The notes under the pieces: generated by a model
Databases searched by the model: none
What the model saw: only the letters and a program-made list of their open reading frames with translations
What the model was told of the DNA's origin: nothing
Position numbers and translations under genes: made by a program
In this document: positions 15,662 through 23,735 of the stretch, one piece after another
Position numbering within the stretch: the first letter of the stretch is position 1
How the letters are laid out: every line of letters starts with the position of its first letter
NCBI GenBank assembly: GCA_030532385.1
Contig: JAUNLG010000001.1
Location: 124,001-188,000, forward strand
Reading direction: 5' to 3'
Source: Anaerococcus sp.
Lineage (GTDB): Bacteria; Bacillota; Clostridia; Tissierellales; Peptoniphilaceae
Length of the DNA stretch: 64,000 nucleotides

Positions 15662-17332
15662 ATGAAAGTTGTTGTAGTTGGCGGGGTTGCAGGTGGTGCA
15701 ACTTTTGCTAGTAACCTAAGAAGACTTGATGAAAATGTTGAGATTGTTATGTTTGAAAAAGACAGGGACCTATCCTTTGGTAACTGTGAAATCCCCTACT
15801 ACCTATCTGGTGAAATTGCTGATTCTAAGGAACTAATCAACAGAAGTGTAGATGATTATGTAAATAAGCTAAATATCAAGGCTAGAAACTTTCACCTAGT
15901 TACTTCTATAAATAGAGAAGAAAAATATGTGACTGTCCTTGATAAGATAAATAATAAAAGTTTTAAAGAATCTTATGACTACCTAGTTCTTGCCCCTGGA
16001 ACTTATGAAAATATGCCAAAATCTATAGAGGGCTTTGACCATGACCATGTTTTTGCTGTAAAAAATGTGGTCGATGTCGAAAATATCAAGGCCTTTATTG
16101 AAAAAAATGATGTAAAAGAGGTCTTTATAGGAGGAGCTGGTTTTGTTGCCTTAGAGGCAGCCCATGCCCTAAGTGAGCTTGGTGGGCTAAATATTTCCAT
16201 GCTCATAAGAAAGTCAACTTCCCTTCTAGGACAAATTGACCTTGACCTAAAGGGCTTTATTAAAGAAGAGCTAATAAATAAAAATATAAATATAATTTCA
16301 GGTAAATCCCTTAGTAAGATTGGCGAAGATGAAGTTTTCTTTGACGATGGAACTAAGATGAGGGCAGATCTAGTAATAAGCTCCCTTGGAGTTAGACCTC
16401 AATCTAAGCTTGCAAGGGATGCTGGTCTAAATCTACTAAAAGATGGGTCTATTGATGTTGATGATAATTTTAGGACTTCTGACCCAAATATCTTTGCCAT
16501 AGGCGATGTTATCAATCCAAAAAATTTCATTACAGGAGAGAAATCTAAGCTAAACCTAGCCTGGCCTGCCCACAGACAGGCAAAATTTTTGGCTTCCTAT
16601 CTTTTAGGAGAAAATCTTAAGCCACCTTCCTTCATTGGAACCTTTGCCATCAAGGTCTTTGACCTAAATGTAGCAGCAGTTGGCCTTAATGAAAAAAGTC
16701 TAAAAGATTTAGCCTATGACTATGACTTTGCCCTCCTAACCCATACTGATGCAGTATCAAACATGAATAATTCTAAGAAAATCTACCTAAAGATCCTCTT
16801 TAATAAAACAAGTGGACAAATCTATGGGGCCCAGGCTCTAGGCTACGGGGTAGTTGATAAGAGAATTGATGTAATAGCAAGTGCAATTAAGCTTAAGGCT
16901 AGTATCTATGACCTTTATGACCTAGAACTAGCCTACCAACCCTTCTATTCAACCGTAGAAGATGCTACAAACCTTCTAGCTAAGGCTGGTATAAATAAAA
17001 TAGAAGGAAGGGTAAGGGAAATCTCCTTGGATGAATTTGCTAGTAATATAGGAGATTTTGAAGTCTATGACCTAAGAGATGAGGCTTCCTATAAAAAGGG
17101 CCATATAAGAGGGGCCAAGTCCCTTCATGGCTTTAACCCAAGGAAAGATTACGATAAGCTTCCTAGGGATAAAAAGATAGTCTTCTATGACGAAAATGGT
17201 AAAGTTTCTGCCAATTCTATCAAGGTCTTAGATAATTTGGGGATAAAAAATGTCTATGCCCTATCAGGTTCCCTATTTTTCTTCAAAAAATATAATGACC
17301 TAATGGATTTAGATATGATAGAAGATAGATAA
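15662..17332 (+). CDS. CoA-disulfide reductase-type flavoprotein with degenerate rhodanese domain
   Basis: The 556-residue protein is a pyridine nucleotide-disulfide oxidoreductase. An N-terminal FAD motif (VVVGGVAGGATFASNLRR) leads to the single active-site Cys42 in SFGNCEIPYY, the CoADR/NADH-oxidase signature. An NAD(P)H motif lies near residue 158 (GGAGFVALEAAHAL), and the second FAD motif (FAIGDV) near residue 280. A dimerisation domain follows, then a C-terminal rhodanese fold (about residues 455-550). In the rhodanese loop the usual Cys (Y-C-x-x-G) is Asp (YDENGKVS), so sulfur transfer there is unlikely. Probable role: reduction of CoA disulfide, per-/polysulfide or peroxide in the cytosol. 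Start follows aaggag. Single gene. Confidence 0.85.
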   Translation: MKVVVVGGVAGGATFASNLRRLDENVEIVMFEKDRDLSFGNCEIPYYLSGEIADSKELINRSVDDYVNKLNIKARNFHLVTSINREEKYVTVLDKINNKSFKESYDYLVLAPGTYENMPKSIEGFDHDHVFAVKNVVDVENIKAFIEKNDVKEVFIGGAGFVALEAAHALSELGGLNISMLIRKSTSLLGQIDLDLKGFIKEELINKNINIISGKSLSKIGEDEVFFDDGTKMRADLVISSLGVRPQSKLARDAGLNLLKDGSIDVDDNFRTSDPNIFAIGDVINPKNFITGEKSKLNLAWPAHRQAKFLASYLLGENLKPPSFIGTFAIKVFDLNVAAVGLNEKSLKDLAYDYDFALLTHTDAVSNMNNSKKIYLKILFNKTSGQIYGAQALGYGVVDKRIDVIASAIKLKASIYDLYDLELAYQPFYSTVEDATNLLAKAGINKIEGRVREISLDEFASNIGDFEVYDLRDEASYKKGHIRGAKSLHGFNPRKDYDKLPRDKKIVFYDENGKVSANSIKVLDNLGIKNVYALSGSLFFFKKYNDLMDLDMIEDR

Positions 17333-17346
17333 AATATTTCTTGTAT

Positions 17347-17385
17347 GGCTTTTTATCAAAATAAGATAAAAAGCCTTATTTTTTT
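17347..17385 (+). terminator. Intrinsic terminator of the flavoprotein gene
   Basis: Perfect 11-bp stem ggctttttatc (17347-17357) and gataaaaagcc (17365-17375), then a T-rich tail. Confidence 0.85.
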
Positions 17386-17431
17386 AGGCTCATCAAAAAT
17401 ATAAAACGACGCATCTGTTTTGATACAATTT

Positions 17432-17650
17432 TCAATTATTAAATATATTAAGTAAGGGATCCCACAAAGAGCCTATATAAATAGAAATACCAGCATAGTT
17501 AAAAGCTCTTTTATAATTTCTACTAACCGCAAAATCTATCGCTCCTGGAACAACAAGGAGGTTTATTAGAGATAATGCAATAACTACAAGCCTAACAAGT
17601 AAAAGTTTTATGATAGAATTTTTATCAGTAAATTTGAAGAATTTTAATAT
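17432..17650 (-). pseudogene. Small hydrophobic gene without a standard start codon, probable decayed gene
   Basis: The minus strand between the flavoprotein terminator and the secreted-protein gene carries 72 open codons. They encode one hydrophobic helix (IIKLLLVRLVVIALSLINLL) followed by a loop and a second weak hydrophobic stretch. A good ribosome site (aaaggag) lies upstream, but the codon at the right distance is ATA (17648-17650), and no ATG, GTG or TTG exists in the frame. It may have lost its start or be the end of a larger lost gene. I do not recognise it. It lies next to the bacteriocin-like cassette and may be a relic of that locus. Confidence 0.35.
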
Positions 17651-17719
17651 CGTATATTAACTCCTTTATATTGTTATATACTGTAATAATAAAGAATCAA
17701 ATTATTTCATTTTCTTTTT

Positions 17720-17776
17720 GATAATTATCTGGAAAACTTTTTCTTGATTTATTATAATTTTTATGATATAATTATC
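17720..17776 (+). promoter_or_regulatory. Promoter of the bacteriocin-like cassette with repeated ATAATTATC
   Basis: TTGATT (17744-17749) and perfect TATAAT (17767-17772) are 17 bp apart. ATAATTATC occurs twice, at 17721-17729 (inside the palindrome GATAATTATC) and at 17768-17776 (over the -10). The copies are 47 bp apart on either side of the -35, as expected for a repressor or activator operator pair. Confidence 0.6.
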
Positions 17777-17796
17777 GAAAGTATTAGGAGGTAAAC

Positions 17797-18222
17797 ATGA
17801 AAATTCAAAAGAAAAAAATAGTTATCTTATTATCAATGATGTGTATTTTTATTCTAAGTACAGGTCTTACTTACGCCAAAACCCTTACTCTAGCTTGGAA
17901 GTCTAATTACACTTACGTCAGAAGCTACCATCCTGATAATTTTACTGCAGATACTTATACGGGTTATCTTTCAATAAGAGGCGCAGATAGGTATGGTACA
18001 AACGGTTCTTCATATCCTAACTATTCTAGAATCACCTATGTTAAAGATGGTATAGCCAACCGCTATAAAATTCATAGTCAAGGCGAATCTGATACAAAGG
18101 TAAGAACTCGACAAGTTACATTTAAAGATGATTGGGATTTTGGACCTAAAACAGAAGTTTATGGATTTATCGCCACAAGTCAAGCAAACGCTACCATCAG
18201 TTCTGTAAATGATGAATACTAG
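17797..18222 (+). CDS. Secreted Tyr-rich protein, candidate lactococcin-972-like bacteriocin
   Basis: The 141-residue precursor has a classical signal peptide: basic MKIQKKK, a hydrophobic core, and probable cleavage after TYA at residue 27. The mature protein of about 114 residues has no Cys, 12 Tyr, many Gly, Ser, Asn and Thr, and alternating polar/aromatic stretches that suggest beta sheet. I recognise no Pfam family from sequence alone. Context gives the hypothesis: it is followed by overlapping FtsX-like permease genes and an ABC ATPase, the order of lactococcin 972 systems. Those bacteriocins are Sec-exported, Cys-free beta proteins, though usually near 66 residues when mature. Start follows taggagg. 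Confidence 0.6.
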   Translation: MKIQKKKIVILLSMMCIFILSTGLTYAKTLTLAWKSNYTYVRSYHPDNFTADTYTGYLSIRGADRYGTNGSSYPNYSRITYVKDGIANRYKIHSQGESDTKVRTRQVTFKDDWDFGPKTEVYGFIATSQANATISSVNDEY

Positions 18223-19207
18223 AATCAAAATAAACATTGTAATGATGGTTTTGTCATTTGCAATGCTTATGGCTAGTCTTTTAGGATTTTTCTATTTGTA
18301 CATATATATGTTGAACAACGTAGAAAATCCCTTTGGACTATCCTATAATTATACATTTTTTGCAAGAGATGATACCAATAAGTTGAGTGTAGATGAAGTA
18401 ATTGATCCAGATATAAATGATCTACTAGTTTTAGGCCTTGATGATAAGGAGAAGATCTTATATATTTTTGATCCTTCTAACTTTTATTTATACCAACTAG
18501 AGAACACCAATGATAGGGGCAGGTATTTTAATAAAGAGGATTATAGGGAAAAAAAGGATGTGAGCCTTGGAATAAGAAATGATATATTTGTTGATTTAGA
18601 TCAGCCTCATCAATTTTATCAAGTTTCACCTCAAACTGATTTATACCATAAGGACATCAAGGCATATAAAAACCTTACTTCAATATCCAACTTACCAAAG
18701 TTCATCTACACTGATGGGAATAATCTAGATCAAATAGATAACATATCTAAAACCCTAACTTCTCACGGGTATAAATCTTATAAGACTTCTAACAGTATTT
18801 TTAATTTGATAAAAAACAATTCAAATATATTTACAAGTAGGTACTTTTTTATTGCGATATTAGGGATAGCTACCTATTTTATGGCAATATTGTCAATTTA
18901 CTATTATGTAAAAAGTAAAGGTAAATTTATCATACTTAGTGATTATCTAGGTGGTAGTACTAGAAAAATATGCAAAAAACTTTTAGTTGAATTTGTAGGA
19001 TCGATTGTTCTAGGACTTTTCTTAGCCTTAGCCTTATCCATATTCATTATTACTTATCACGGTGGATTTTTGAGTTTAAGTTTATATGTAAAATCTATTT
19101 TTATACTTACACTCATGCATTTATCTATCTTTATAGGAAGTTTTATGATTTTCTATATCATGATTTATAGATCTTTGATAGGAAGCAAAAAGGAGGAGAT
19201 CTTGTGA
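18209..19207 (+). CDS. FtsX/MacB-like permease half of a bacteriocin-type ABC system
   Basis: The 332-residue membrane protein has FtsX topology: one N-terminal helix (about 8-34), a large extracytoplasmic domain (about 36-205), and three C-terminal helices (about 208-230, 262-285 and 295-318). In lactococcin-972 loci the 'bacteriocin-associated integral membrane protein' is one chain of about 650-700 residues. Here it appears split into this protein and the 153-residue one. It overlaps the secreted-protein gene by 14 bases and the next gene by 4, so translation is coupled. Likely role: self-immunity or release at the membrane with the ATPase; this is inferred. Confidence 0.65.
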   Translation: MMNTRIKINIVMMVLSFAMLMASLLGFFYLYIYMLNNVENPFGLSYNYTFFARDDTNKLSVDEVIDPDINDLLVLGLDDKEKILYIFDPSNFYLYQLENTNDRGRYFNKEDYREKKDVSLGIRNDIFVDLDQPHQFYQVSPQTDLYHKDIKAYKNLTSISNLPKFIYTDGNNLDQIDNISKTLTSHGYKSYKTSNSIFNLIKNNSNIFTSRYFFIAILGIATYFMAILSIYYYVKSKGKFIILSDYLGGSTRKICKKLLVEFVGSIVLGLFLALALSIFIITYHGGFLSLSLYVKSIFILTLMHLSIFIGSFMIFYIMIYRSLIGSKKEEIL

Positions 19208-19665
19208 ATAGGTTAAGTTTTCTAAGATTTTTAAATAGGTATAAATCTCTATTTATAATATCTTTATTGATCATCACTCCTTTAGCATTTATATTTGACC
19301 TATCTACAAAATCTTTGGTTGATACTATAATAAGTAAACCAATAGGATCCAATAACTTTATAATTTTAACCTATCTTTACCCTTTTTATTTATCAATCAT
19401 TATCGTTTTTACCATAGGCTATACTTATGCTTGTAAAGATCAAGTGAAAAATATGATTAAGCGGCTTAAGATTTTAGAATATAGTGGTGAGGAGAAGAAT
19501 TATATAAGAAAATTAATAATAAGTTTTTATGGTTTAATTTATATTATAATTATAGTTTTTGGTTTTCTTTTAAATACACTCGATGTGTACTTTCTAATGA
19601 TACCGACTATACTTCTTATTATTGAACTTTTATCTTTAAAGTTTGAGCTTAACAAGTTAAGGTAA
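19204..19665 (+). CDS. Small four-helix membrane protein, second permease half
   Basis: A 153-residue protein with four predicted helices (about 18-40, 52-76, 106-124 and 127-146) and a basic cytoplasmic loop (DQVKNMIKRLKILEYSGEEKNY). The loop recalls the coupling helix between FtsX helices ('...K.LGAS/YSG...'). It would complete the permease begun by the preceding protein but lacks the large outside domain. Start is GTG 19204, overlapping the previous stop (GTGA), with aaaggaggag upstream. I recognise no named family. Confidence 0.6.
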   Translation: MNRLSFLRFLNRYKSLFIISLLIITPLAFIFDLSTKSLVDTIISKPIGSNNFIILTYLYPFYLSIIIVFTIGYTYACKDQVKNMIKRLKILEYSGEEKNYIRKLIISFYGLIYIIIIVFGFLLNTLDVYFLMIPTILLIIELLSLKFELNKLR

Positions 19666-19675
19666 GGAAGATCTA

Positions 19676-20335
19676 ATGAATATAGAATGTAATAATATTA
19701 GTAAAAAATATCAGAGGTTTAAAGGTCCAGTTTTTAAAAATGTGAGCTTGTCTTTAAAAGATAATGAAAGAGCGATTATAACTGGGCCTTCTGGCAGTGG
19801 GAAGACAACCTTGCTTAAAATCCTAGCCCTAATAGATAGGTCATTTAAAGGGGATTATTTATTAGATGAAAAAAATATAAGAAAAATAAATAGCAAAGAC
19901 TTAGCAGAACTTAGAAAGAATATCTCCTATGTCTTCCAAGAATACGGACTTTTAGAAAATGAGAGTGTTTATGAAAATATATCCCTAGGCTTAACCTACA
20001 CAAATCTTAGCAAAAAGAATATTGATACAAAAATTAACAAAATAACAAAATTCTTGGAAATAAATGATTTACTTAAAAATAAAGTAGGTCTTTTATCAGG
20101 TGGTCAAAGGCAAAGAGTAGCCCTTGCAAGAGCTATGGTTCGCAATTCTAATATATTTATAGCAGATGAGCCTTTTTCAGCCTTAGATTTAAAAATGACA
20201 AAAAAAATAATGTCTTTTTTGCTAGACCATTACGAAAACAAAATTTTAATATTATCTTTTCATGAAAAACCTAGTTTTATAGACCCTACTTTCAAAAATT
20301 ATATAATAAAAGATAAAACTTTAACTAAAATATAG
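19676..20335 (+). CDS. ABC transporter ATP-binding protein of the bacteriocin-like cassette
   Basis: The 219-residue ATPase has Walker A GPSGSGKTT near residue 38, Q-loop SYVFQEYGLLEN near residue 85, the canonical signature LLSGGQRQRVALARA near residue 140, Walker B NIFIADEPFSALD, and the switch His in ILSFHEKP. It belongs to the LolD/MacB/FtsE-like group that pairs with FtsX-type permeases. This group includes the ATPases of lactococcin-972 loci (the TIGR03608 type, from memory). It is the last gene of the four-gene operon, 10 bp after the small permease gene, and ends in a strong terminator. Confidence 0.88.
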   Translation: MNIECNNISKKYQRFKGPVFKNVSLSLKDNERAIITGPSGSGKTTLLKILALIDRSFKGDYLLDEKNIRKINSKDLAELRKNISYVFQEYGLLENESVYENISLGLTYTNLSKKNIDTKINKITKFLEINDLLKNKVGLLSGGQRQRVALARAMVRNSNIFIADEPFSALDLKMTKKIMSFLLDHYENKILILSFHEKPSFIDPTFKNYIIKDKTLTKI

Positions 20336-20364
20336 CCTTACAGAATTTTCTGTAAGGCTTTTTT
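20335..20364. terminator. Bidirectional intrinsic terminator
   Basis: gccttacagaa (20335-20345) and ttctgtaaggc (20348-20358) form a perfect 11-bp stem followed by T6. It also lies just past the convergent transporter gene's stop. Confidence 0.85.
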
Positions 20365-20365
20365 G

Positions 20366-21679
20366 TTAAGATTCTTTTGTGTTTTTATCCTTCAATTTCC
20401 TAAGTCTGACAGCCTTGATCCTGTTATCCTCTATATAAAGGATTTTTATCTCATAGCCATTGTAGGTTAGGCTAACCTTTGATCCTTCTTCTGGTATATA
20501 GCCTAGCCTATCTATGATAAAGCCTCCTAGGGAATCGTAGTTTTCATTGTCTTCATCTATATCAATATTTATCTTTTCATTTAGGTCTTTTATTGATACT
20601 GAAGCCTTTACTACAAAGACGTCTCTTCCATTTTCCCTTATTTCAGGTATATCATTGTCGAAAGAATCGTCAATCTCTCCTACTATTTCTTCTATCAGAT
20701 CTTCTACAGTTACTACTCCAGAAAATCCCCCATACTCATCTATCAAGATTGCCATATGGATGTGGTTTTTTTGTAGGTCTGAAAAAAGCTTGTCAGCTTC
20801 TATCATATCTGGCGCAAAGTAGGCAGGTCTTAGGATTTTTTTGATATCTACATTCTTTAGACCCTTGCCTACCGCTTCTAGTAGGTAGTCTTTGGTGTAG
20901 ATTATTCCTAGGATATTGTCTACTTCATCTTCATAGACAGGGATTCTTGCATGTTTAATTTTTATAAATTCATCTAAAAATTCCTTGTCCTTATCATTTA
21001 TATCAATCATAAAGACATCGGTTCTTGCAGTCATTATTTCTTCTGCCAAAAGGTCATCAAAGCCCATAATCGAGTGGATCATCTTTGATTCCATAGGTCT
21101 TAGGATACCTTGGTCTTCACCTATTTGGATTATAGATTTAATCTGCTCACCTGTTACCTGTTTTTCTATCCTCTTAGCCTCTATACCAAAGGCCTTCATA
21201 AATAGGTTGGTCACTCCTGTTGTTAGCTTAACCAAGGGCTTGGTTACAAAGAGGATAAACCTACTTAGGCCTAGGAAAGTCCTAGATATTTCTAGAGGAT
21301 ACCTTACCCCTATCCTTTGGGGAATCTTATCTACAAAAATTACCTTCAAGATAGTATAGATTAAAATTGCTATTAGGGTAAGGGACCTTATGGAAAGAGC
21401 TCCAAATAGCTCAACTTCCCTTATCCTCTTTGCAAAATAGGCAATGGTGAATAAGGATAGGCTTATATTTATTATATCAAAGGATTGGTTTAGCCTATCT
21501 TGGTCAGATAAGAGTCTTAGAATTGTTTGACTGTCTTCTTTCGACTTATTATCTTCTTTTAATTTTGATGTATTTATTGTAATTAGACCTGTATGGATTG
21601 CTGTAAATATTCCATTTACTACTAGCAATAAGATTATTACAAGTCCTGTTATTAAACTATGGTAGGGCCCCTGGTCCAT
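20366..21679 (-). CDS. CNNM/HlyC-CorC-type membrane protein with CBS pair
   Basis: The protein of about 437 residues has an N-terminal DUF21 (CNNM) membrane domain of four helices (about 8-155). A tandem CBS domain pair follows (about 205-330; EEIMTARTDVFMID and MAILIDEYGGFSGVVTVEDLIEEIVGEI are the family landmarks). Last comes a C-terminal CorC/HlyC transporter-associated domain (about 345-430). Such proteins are linked to Mg2+/Co2+ or Na+-driven Mg2+ export. I start it at ATG 21679, served by aaaggag; an in-frame ATG 18 bases upstream overlaps that ribosome site. It directly follows the V-ATPase D gene and may be its operon's last cistron. Confidence 0.9.
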   Translation of the reverse strand: MDQGPYHSLITGLVIILLLVVNGIFTAIHTGLITINTSKLKEDNKSKEDSQTILRLLSDQDRLNQSFDIINISLSLFTIAYFAKRIREVELFGALSIRSLTLIAILIYTILKVIFVDKIPQRIGVRYPLEISRTFLGLSRFILFVTKPLVKLTTGVTNLFMKAFGIEAKRIEKQVTGEQIKSIIQIGEDQGILRPMESKMIHSIMGFDDLLAEEIMTARTDVFMIDINDKDKEFLDEFIKIKHARIPVYEDEVDNILGIIYTKDYLLEAVGKGLKNVDIKKILRPAYFAPDMIEADKLFSDLQKNHIHMAILIDEYGGFSGVVTVEDLIEEIVGEIDDSFDNDIPEIRENGRDVFVVKASVSIKDLNEKINIDIDEDNENYDSLGGFIIDRLGYIPEEGSKVSLTYNGYEIKILYIEDNRIKAVRLRKLKDKNTKES

Positions 21680-21689
21680 GTATGCTCCT

Positions 21690-22358
21690 TTATACAAATA
21701 GGTCTTTTGCCTTAGACTTACTATCTTCTTGTGAGATAATATCTTTTACCTTCATAAGTCTAGATATGGTTGCTCTCTCGTTTTCTTCTAGCTTACTTCT
21801 GATATATTTTATGGTTTCTTCAAGGTCTGGTATAGTCCTATATTCTAAGGCATTTACTCTTCTTCTTGTTGATTCTATCTCATCTGCCATAAGCTGGGTG
21901 GTTTTTTCAAGTTCTGCCAATTTTAGTAGGTCATTCATAACTTGGTTTAGCCCCTTTATTGCCTTATCTAGCCCTGCTGATGTTTGGGCATAGCCATAAG
22001 GAAACATTGAGGCATTTTCATTTTCTTCTACCTTAAATTCCATCTTAGGAATTCTTACACTCATGACATTTTTTATACTTATATCAACGCCAAGCTTTTG
22101 GGTTGGAAAGCTTACTGCTTCTTCCAAGAATTCTGGGCTCATAAAAGCACTTGCTAAAAGAAAGTCCTTGAAGGATTTGGATAATTCTCCTTCAACTTCT
22201 TCCCTTAGTCTTTTATTTTCCCTGATAAGGTCTAAGAATTGTCTCATCAACTCATCTTGCTTATCTTTTAGTAGCTTATAGCCACGTTTGCTTGTCGCAA
22301 GCCTTTCTTTTAAAGTATTTAGGTTCATCCTTGTTGGCGTTACTTTTAATCTTGCCAT
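21690..22358 (-). CDS. ntpD: V-type ATPase subunit D (central stalk)
   Basis: The 222-residue central-shaft subunit opens with the signature VTPTRMNLNTLKERLATSKRGYKLLKDK. It is mostly two long coiled-coil helices (about 10-75 and 130-205), which turn inside the A3B3 head. It is full length for bacterial subunit D. It is the last V-ATPase cistron, nine bases after subunit B. The order of the nine genes matches the Enterococcus hirae ntp operon. Confidence 0.95.
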   Translation of the reverse strand: MARLKVTPTRMNLNTLKERLATSKRGYKLLKDKQDELMRQFLDLIRENKRLREEVEGELSKSFKDFLLASAFMSPEFLEEAVSFPTQKLGVDISIKNVMSVRIPKMEFKVEENENASMFPYGYAQTSAGLDKAIKGLNQVMNDLLKLAELEKTTQLMADEIESTRRRVNALEYRTIPDLEETIKYIRSKLEENERATISRLMKVKDIISQEDSKSKAKDLFV

Positions 22359-22367
22359 AAAATGCTC

Positions 22368-23735
22368 CTAATCTAAATATTTTTCTATCAGCTTATCATC
22401 AATTCTCTTAAGTTCGTTTTTAGGAATGATTTTTAGTAACTCCCAACCTAGATTTAAAGTTTCTTCTATAGTCCTGTTGGTGTAGTAACCTTGGTTTATA
22501 TATTTTTCTTCAAATTCTTTGGCAAATTCTGCATAGGCTAGGTCTGCTTCTGATAGGGCTGAATCTCCAAGGATCTTTTGTAGCTCTCTTGCATCAACAC
22601 CTGATGCATAGGCTGCATAGATTTGGTTCATGGTATCAGCATGGTCTTCCCTAGTCTTACCCTTGCCTATACCCTTATCTTTAAGTCTTGATAAAGATGG
22701 AAGGATTGCTACAGGAGGCTCTACTCCTTGGTTATATAGGCTCCTATCTAGGATAATTTGTCCTTCTGTTATATAGCCTGTTAAATCTGGGATTGGGTGG
22801 GTTATATCATCTTCTGGCATGGATAGGATTGGAATTTGGGTTATTGTTCCAGGTTTGCCCCTAAGTTTTCCAGCTCTTTCATAGATTGTTGAAAGGTCTG
22901 TATAAAGGTAGCCTGGGTAACCACGTCTTCCTGGTACTTCCTTACGGGCAGCTGATACCTCACGGAGGGCTTCTGCATAATTTGTCATATCTGTCATTAT
23001 AACTAAAACTTGCATACCCTTTTCAAAAGCTAGGAATTCTGCTGCTGTTAGGGCCATTTTTGGTGTTGATAGACGCTCTATAGCAGGGTCATCTGCTAGG
23101 TTCATAAATAAGACTGAACGGTCTAGGGCCCCTGTCTTTTTAAAGTCCTTCATGAAGAATTGGGCTTCTTCAAAGGTTATTCCTATGGCTGCAAATACTA
23201 CAGCAAAGCCTTCATCATCTGATAAAACTCTTGCCTGTCTTGCAATTTGTGCTGCTACTTGGTTGTGTGGTAGTCCATTTCCTGAAAAGATAGGAAGTTT
23301 TTGTCCACGTACTAGGGTATTTAGTCCATCTATTGTTGATATTCCTGTTTGGATAAATTCTGATGGATAATCTCTTGATACAGGATTTATTGCAACTCCA
23401 TTTACATCTCTTTTTTCTTCAGGAATTATACTAGGACCATCATCTATAGGCTCACCTAGGCCATTAAAGGCCCTCCCTATCATATCTTCACTTACTCCTA
23501 GTTCAAGGGGTCTACCCAGAAATCTCACTGAGGTTTCTTCTAAGTTTATACCTGTAGATCCTTCAAAGATTTGTACCATAGCCCTATCCTGGTCAATTTC
23601 AATTACACGGCCACGGCGGCGTTCGCCTGTTTGCATCTTTATATCTACAAGTTCATCAAAGTTAACTCCCTCAACTCCTTCTACAAGCATGAGAGGTCCA
23701 ACTACTTCAGATACTGTTTTATATTCTTTTAACAT
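22368..23735 (-). CDS. ntpB: V-type ATPase subunit B
   Basis: The 455-residue non-catalytic regulatory head subunit begins [20 protein letters not shown]. It has the degenerate P-loop region [19 protein letters not shown] near residue 148, typical of B subunits, and the conserved [25 protein letters not shown] with the [11 protein letters not shown] hallmark. It alternates with subunit A in the A3B3 hexamer. Its start overlaps the end of the A gene by one base. Confidence 0.97.
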   Translation of the reverse strand: MLKEYKTVSEVVGPLMLVEGVEGVNFDELVDIKMQTGERRRGRVIEIDQDRAMVQIFEGSTGINLEETSVRFLGRPLELGVSEDMIGRAFNGLGEPIDDGPSIIPEEKRDVNGVAINPVSRDYPSEFIQTGISTIDGLNTLVRGQKLPIFSGNGLPHNQVAAQIARQARVLSDDEGFAVVFAAIGITFEEAQFFMKDFKKTGALDRSVLFMNLADDPAIERLSTPKMALTAAEFLAFEKGMQVLVIMTDMTNYAEALREVSAARKEVPGRRGYPGYLYTDLSTIYERAGKLRGKPGTITQIPILSMPEDDITHPIPDLTGYITEGQIILDRSLYNQGVEPPVAILPSLSRLKDKGIGKGKTREDHADTMNQIYAAYASGVDARELQKILGDSALSEADLAYAEFAKEFEEKYINQGYYTNRTIEETLNLGWELLKIIPKNELKRIDDKLIEKYLD

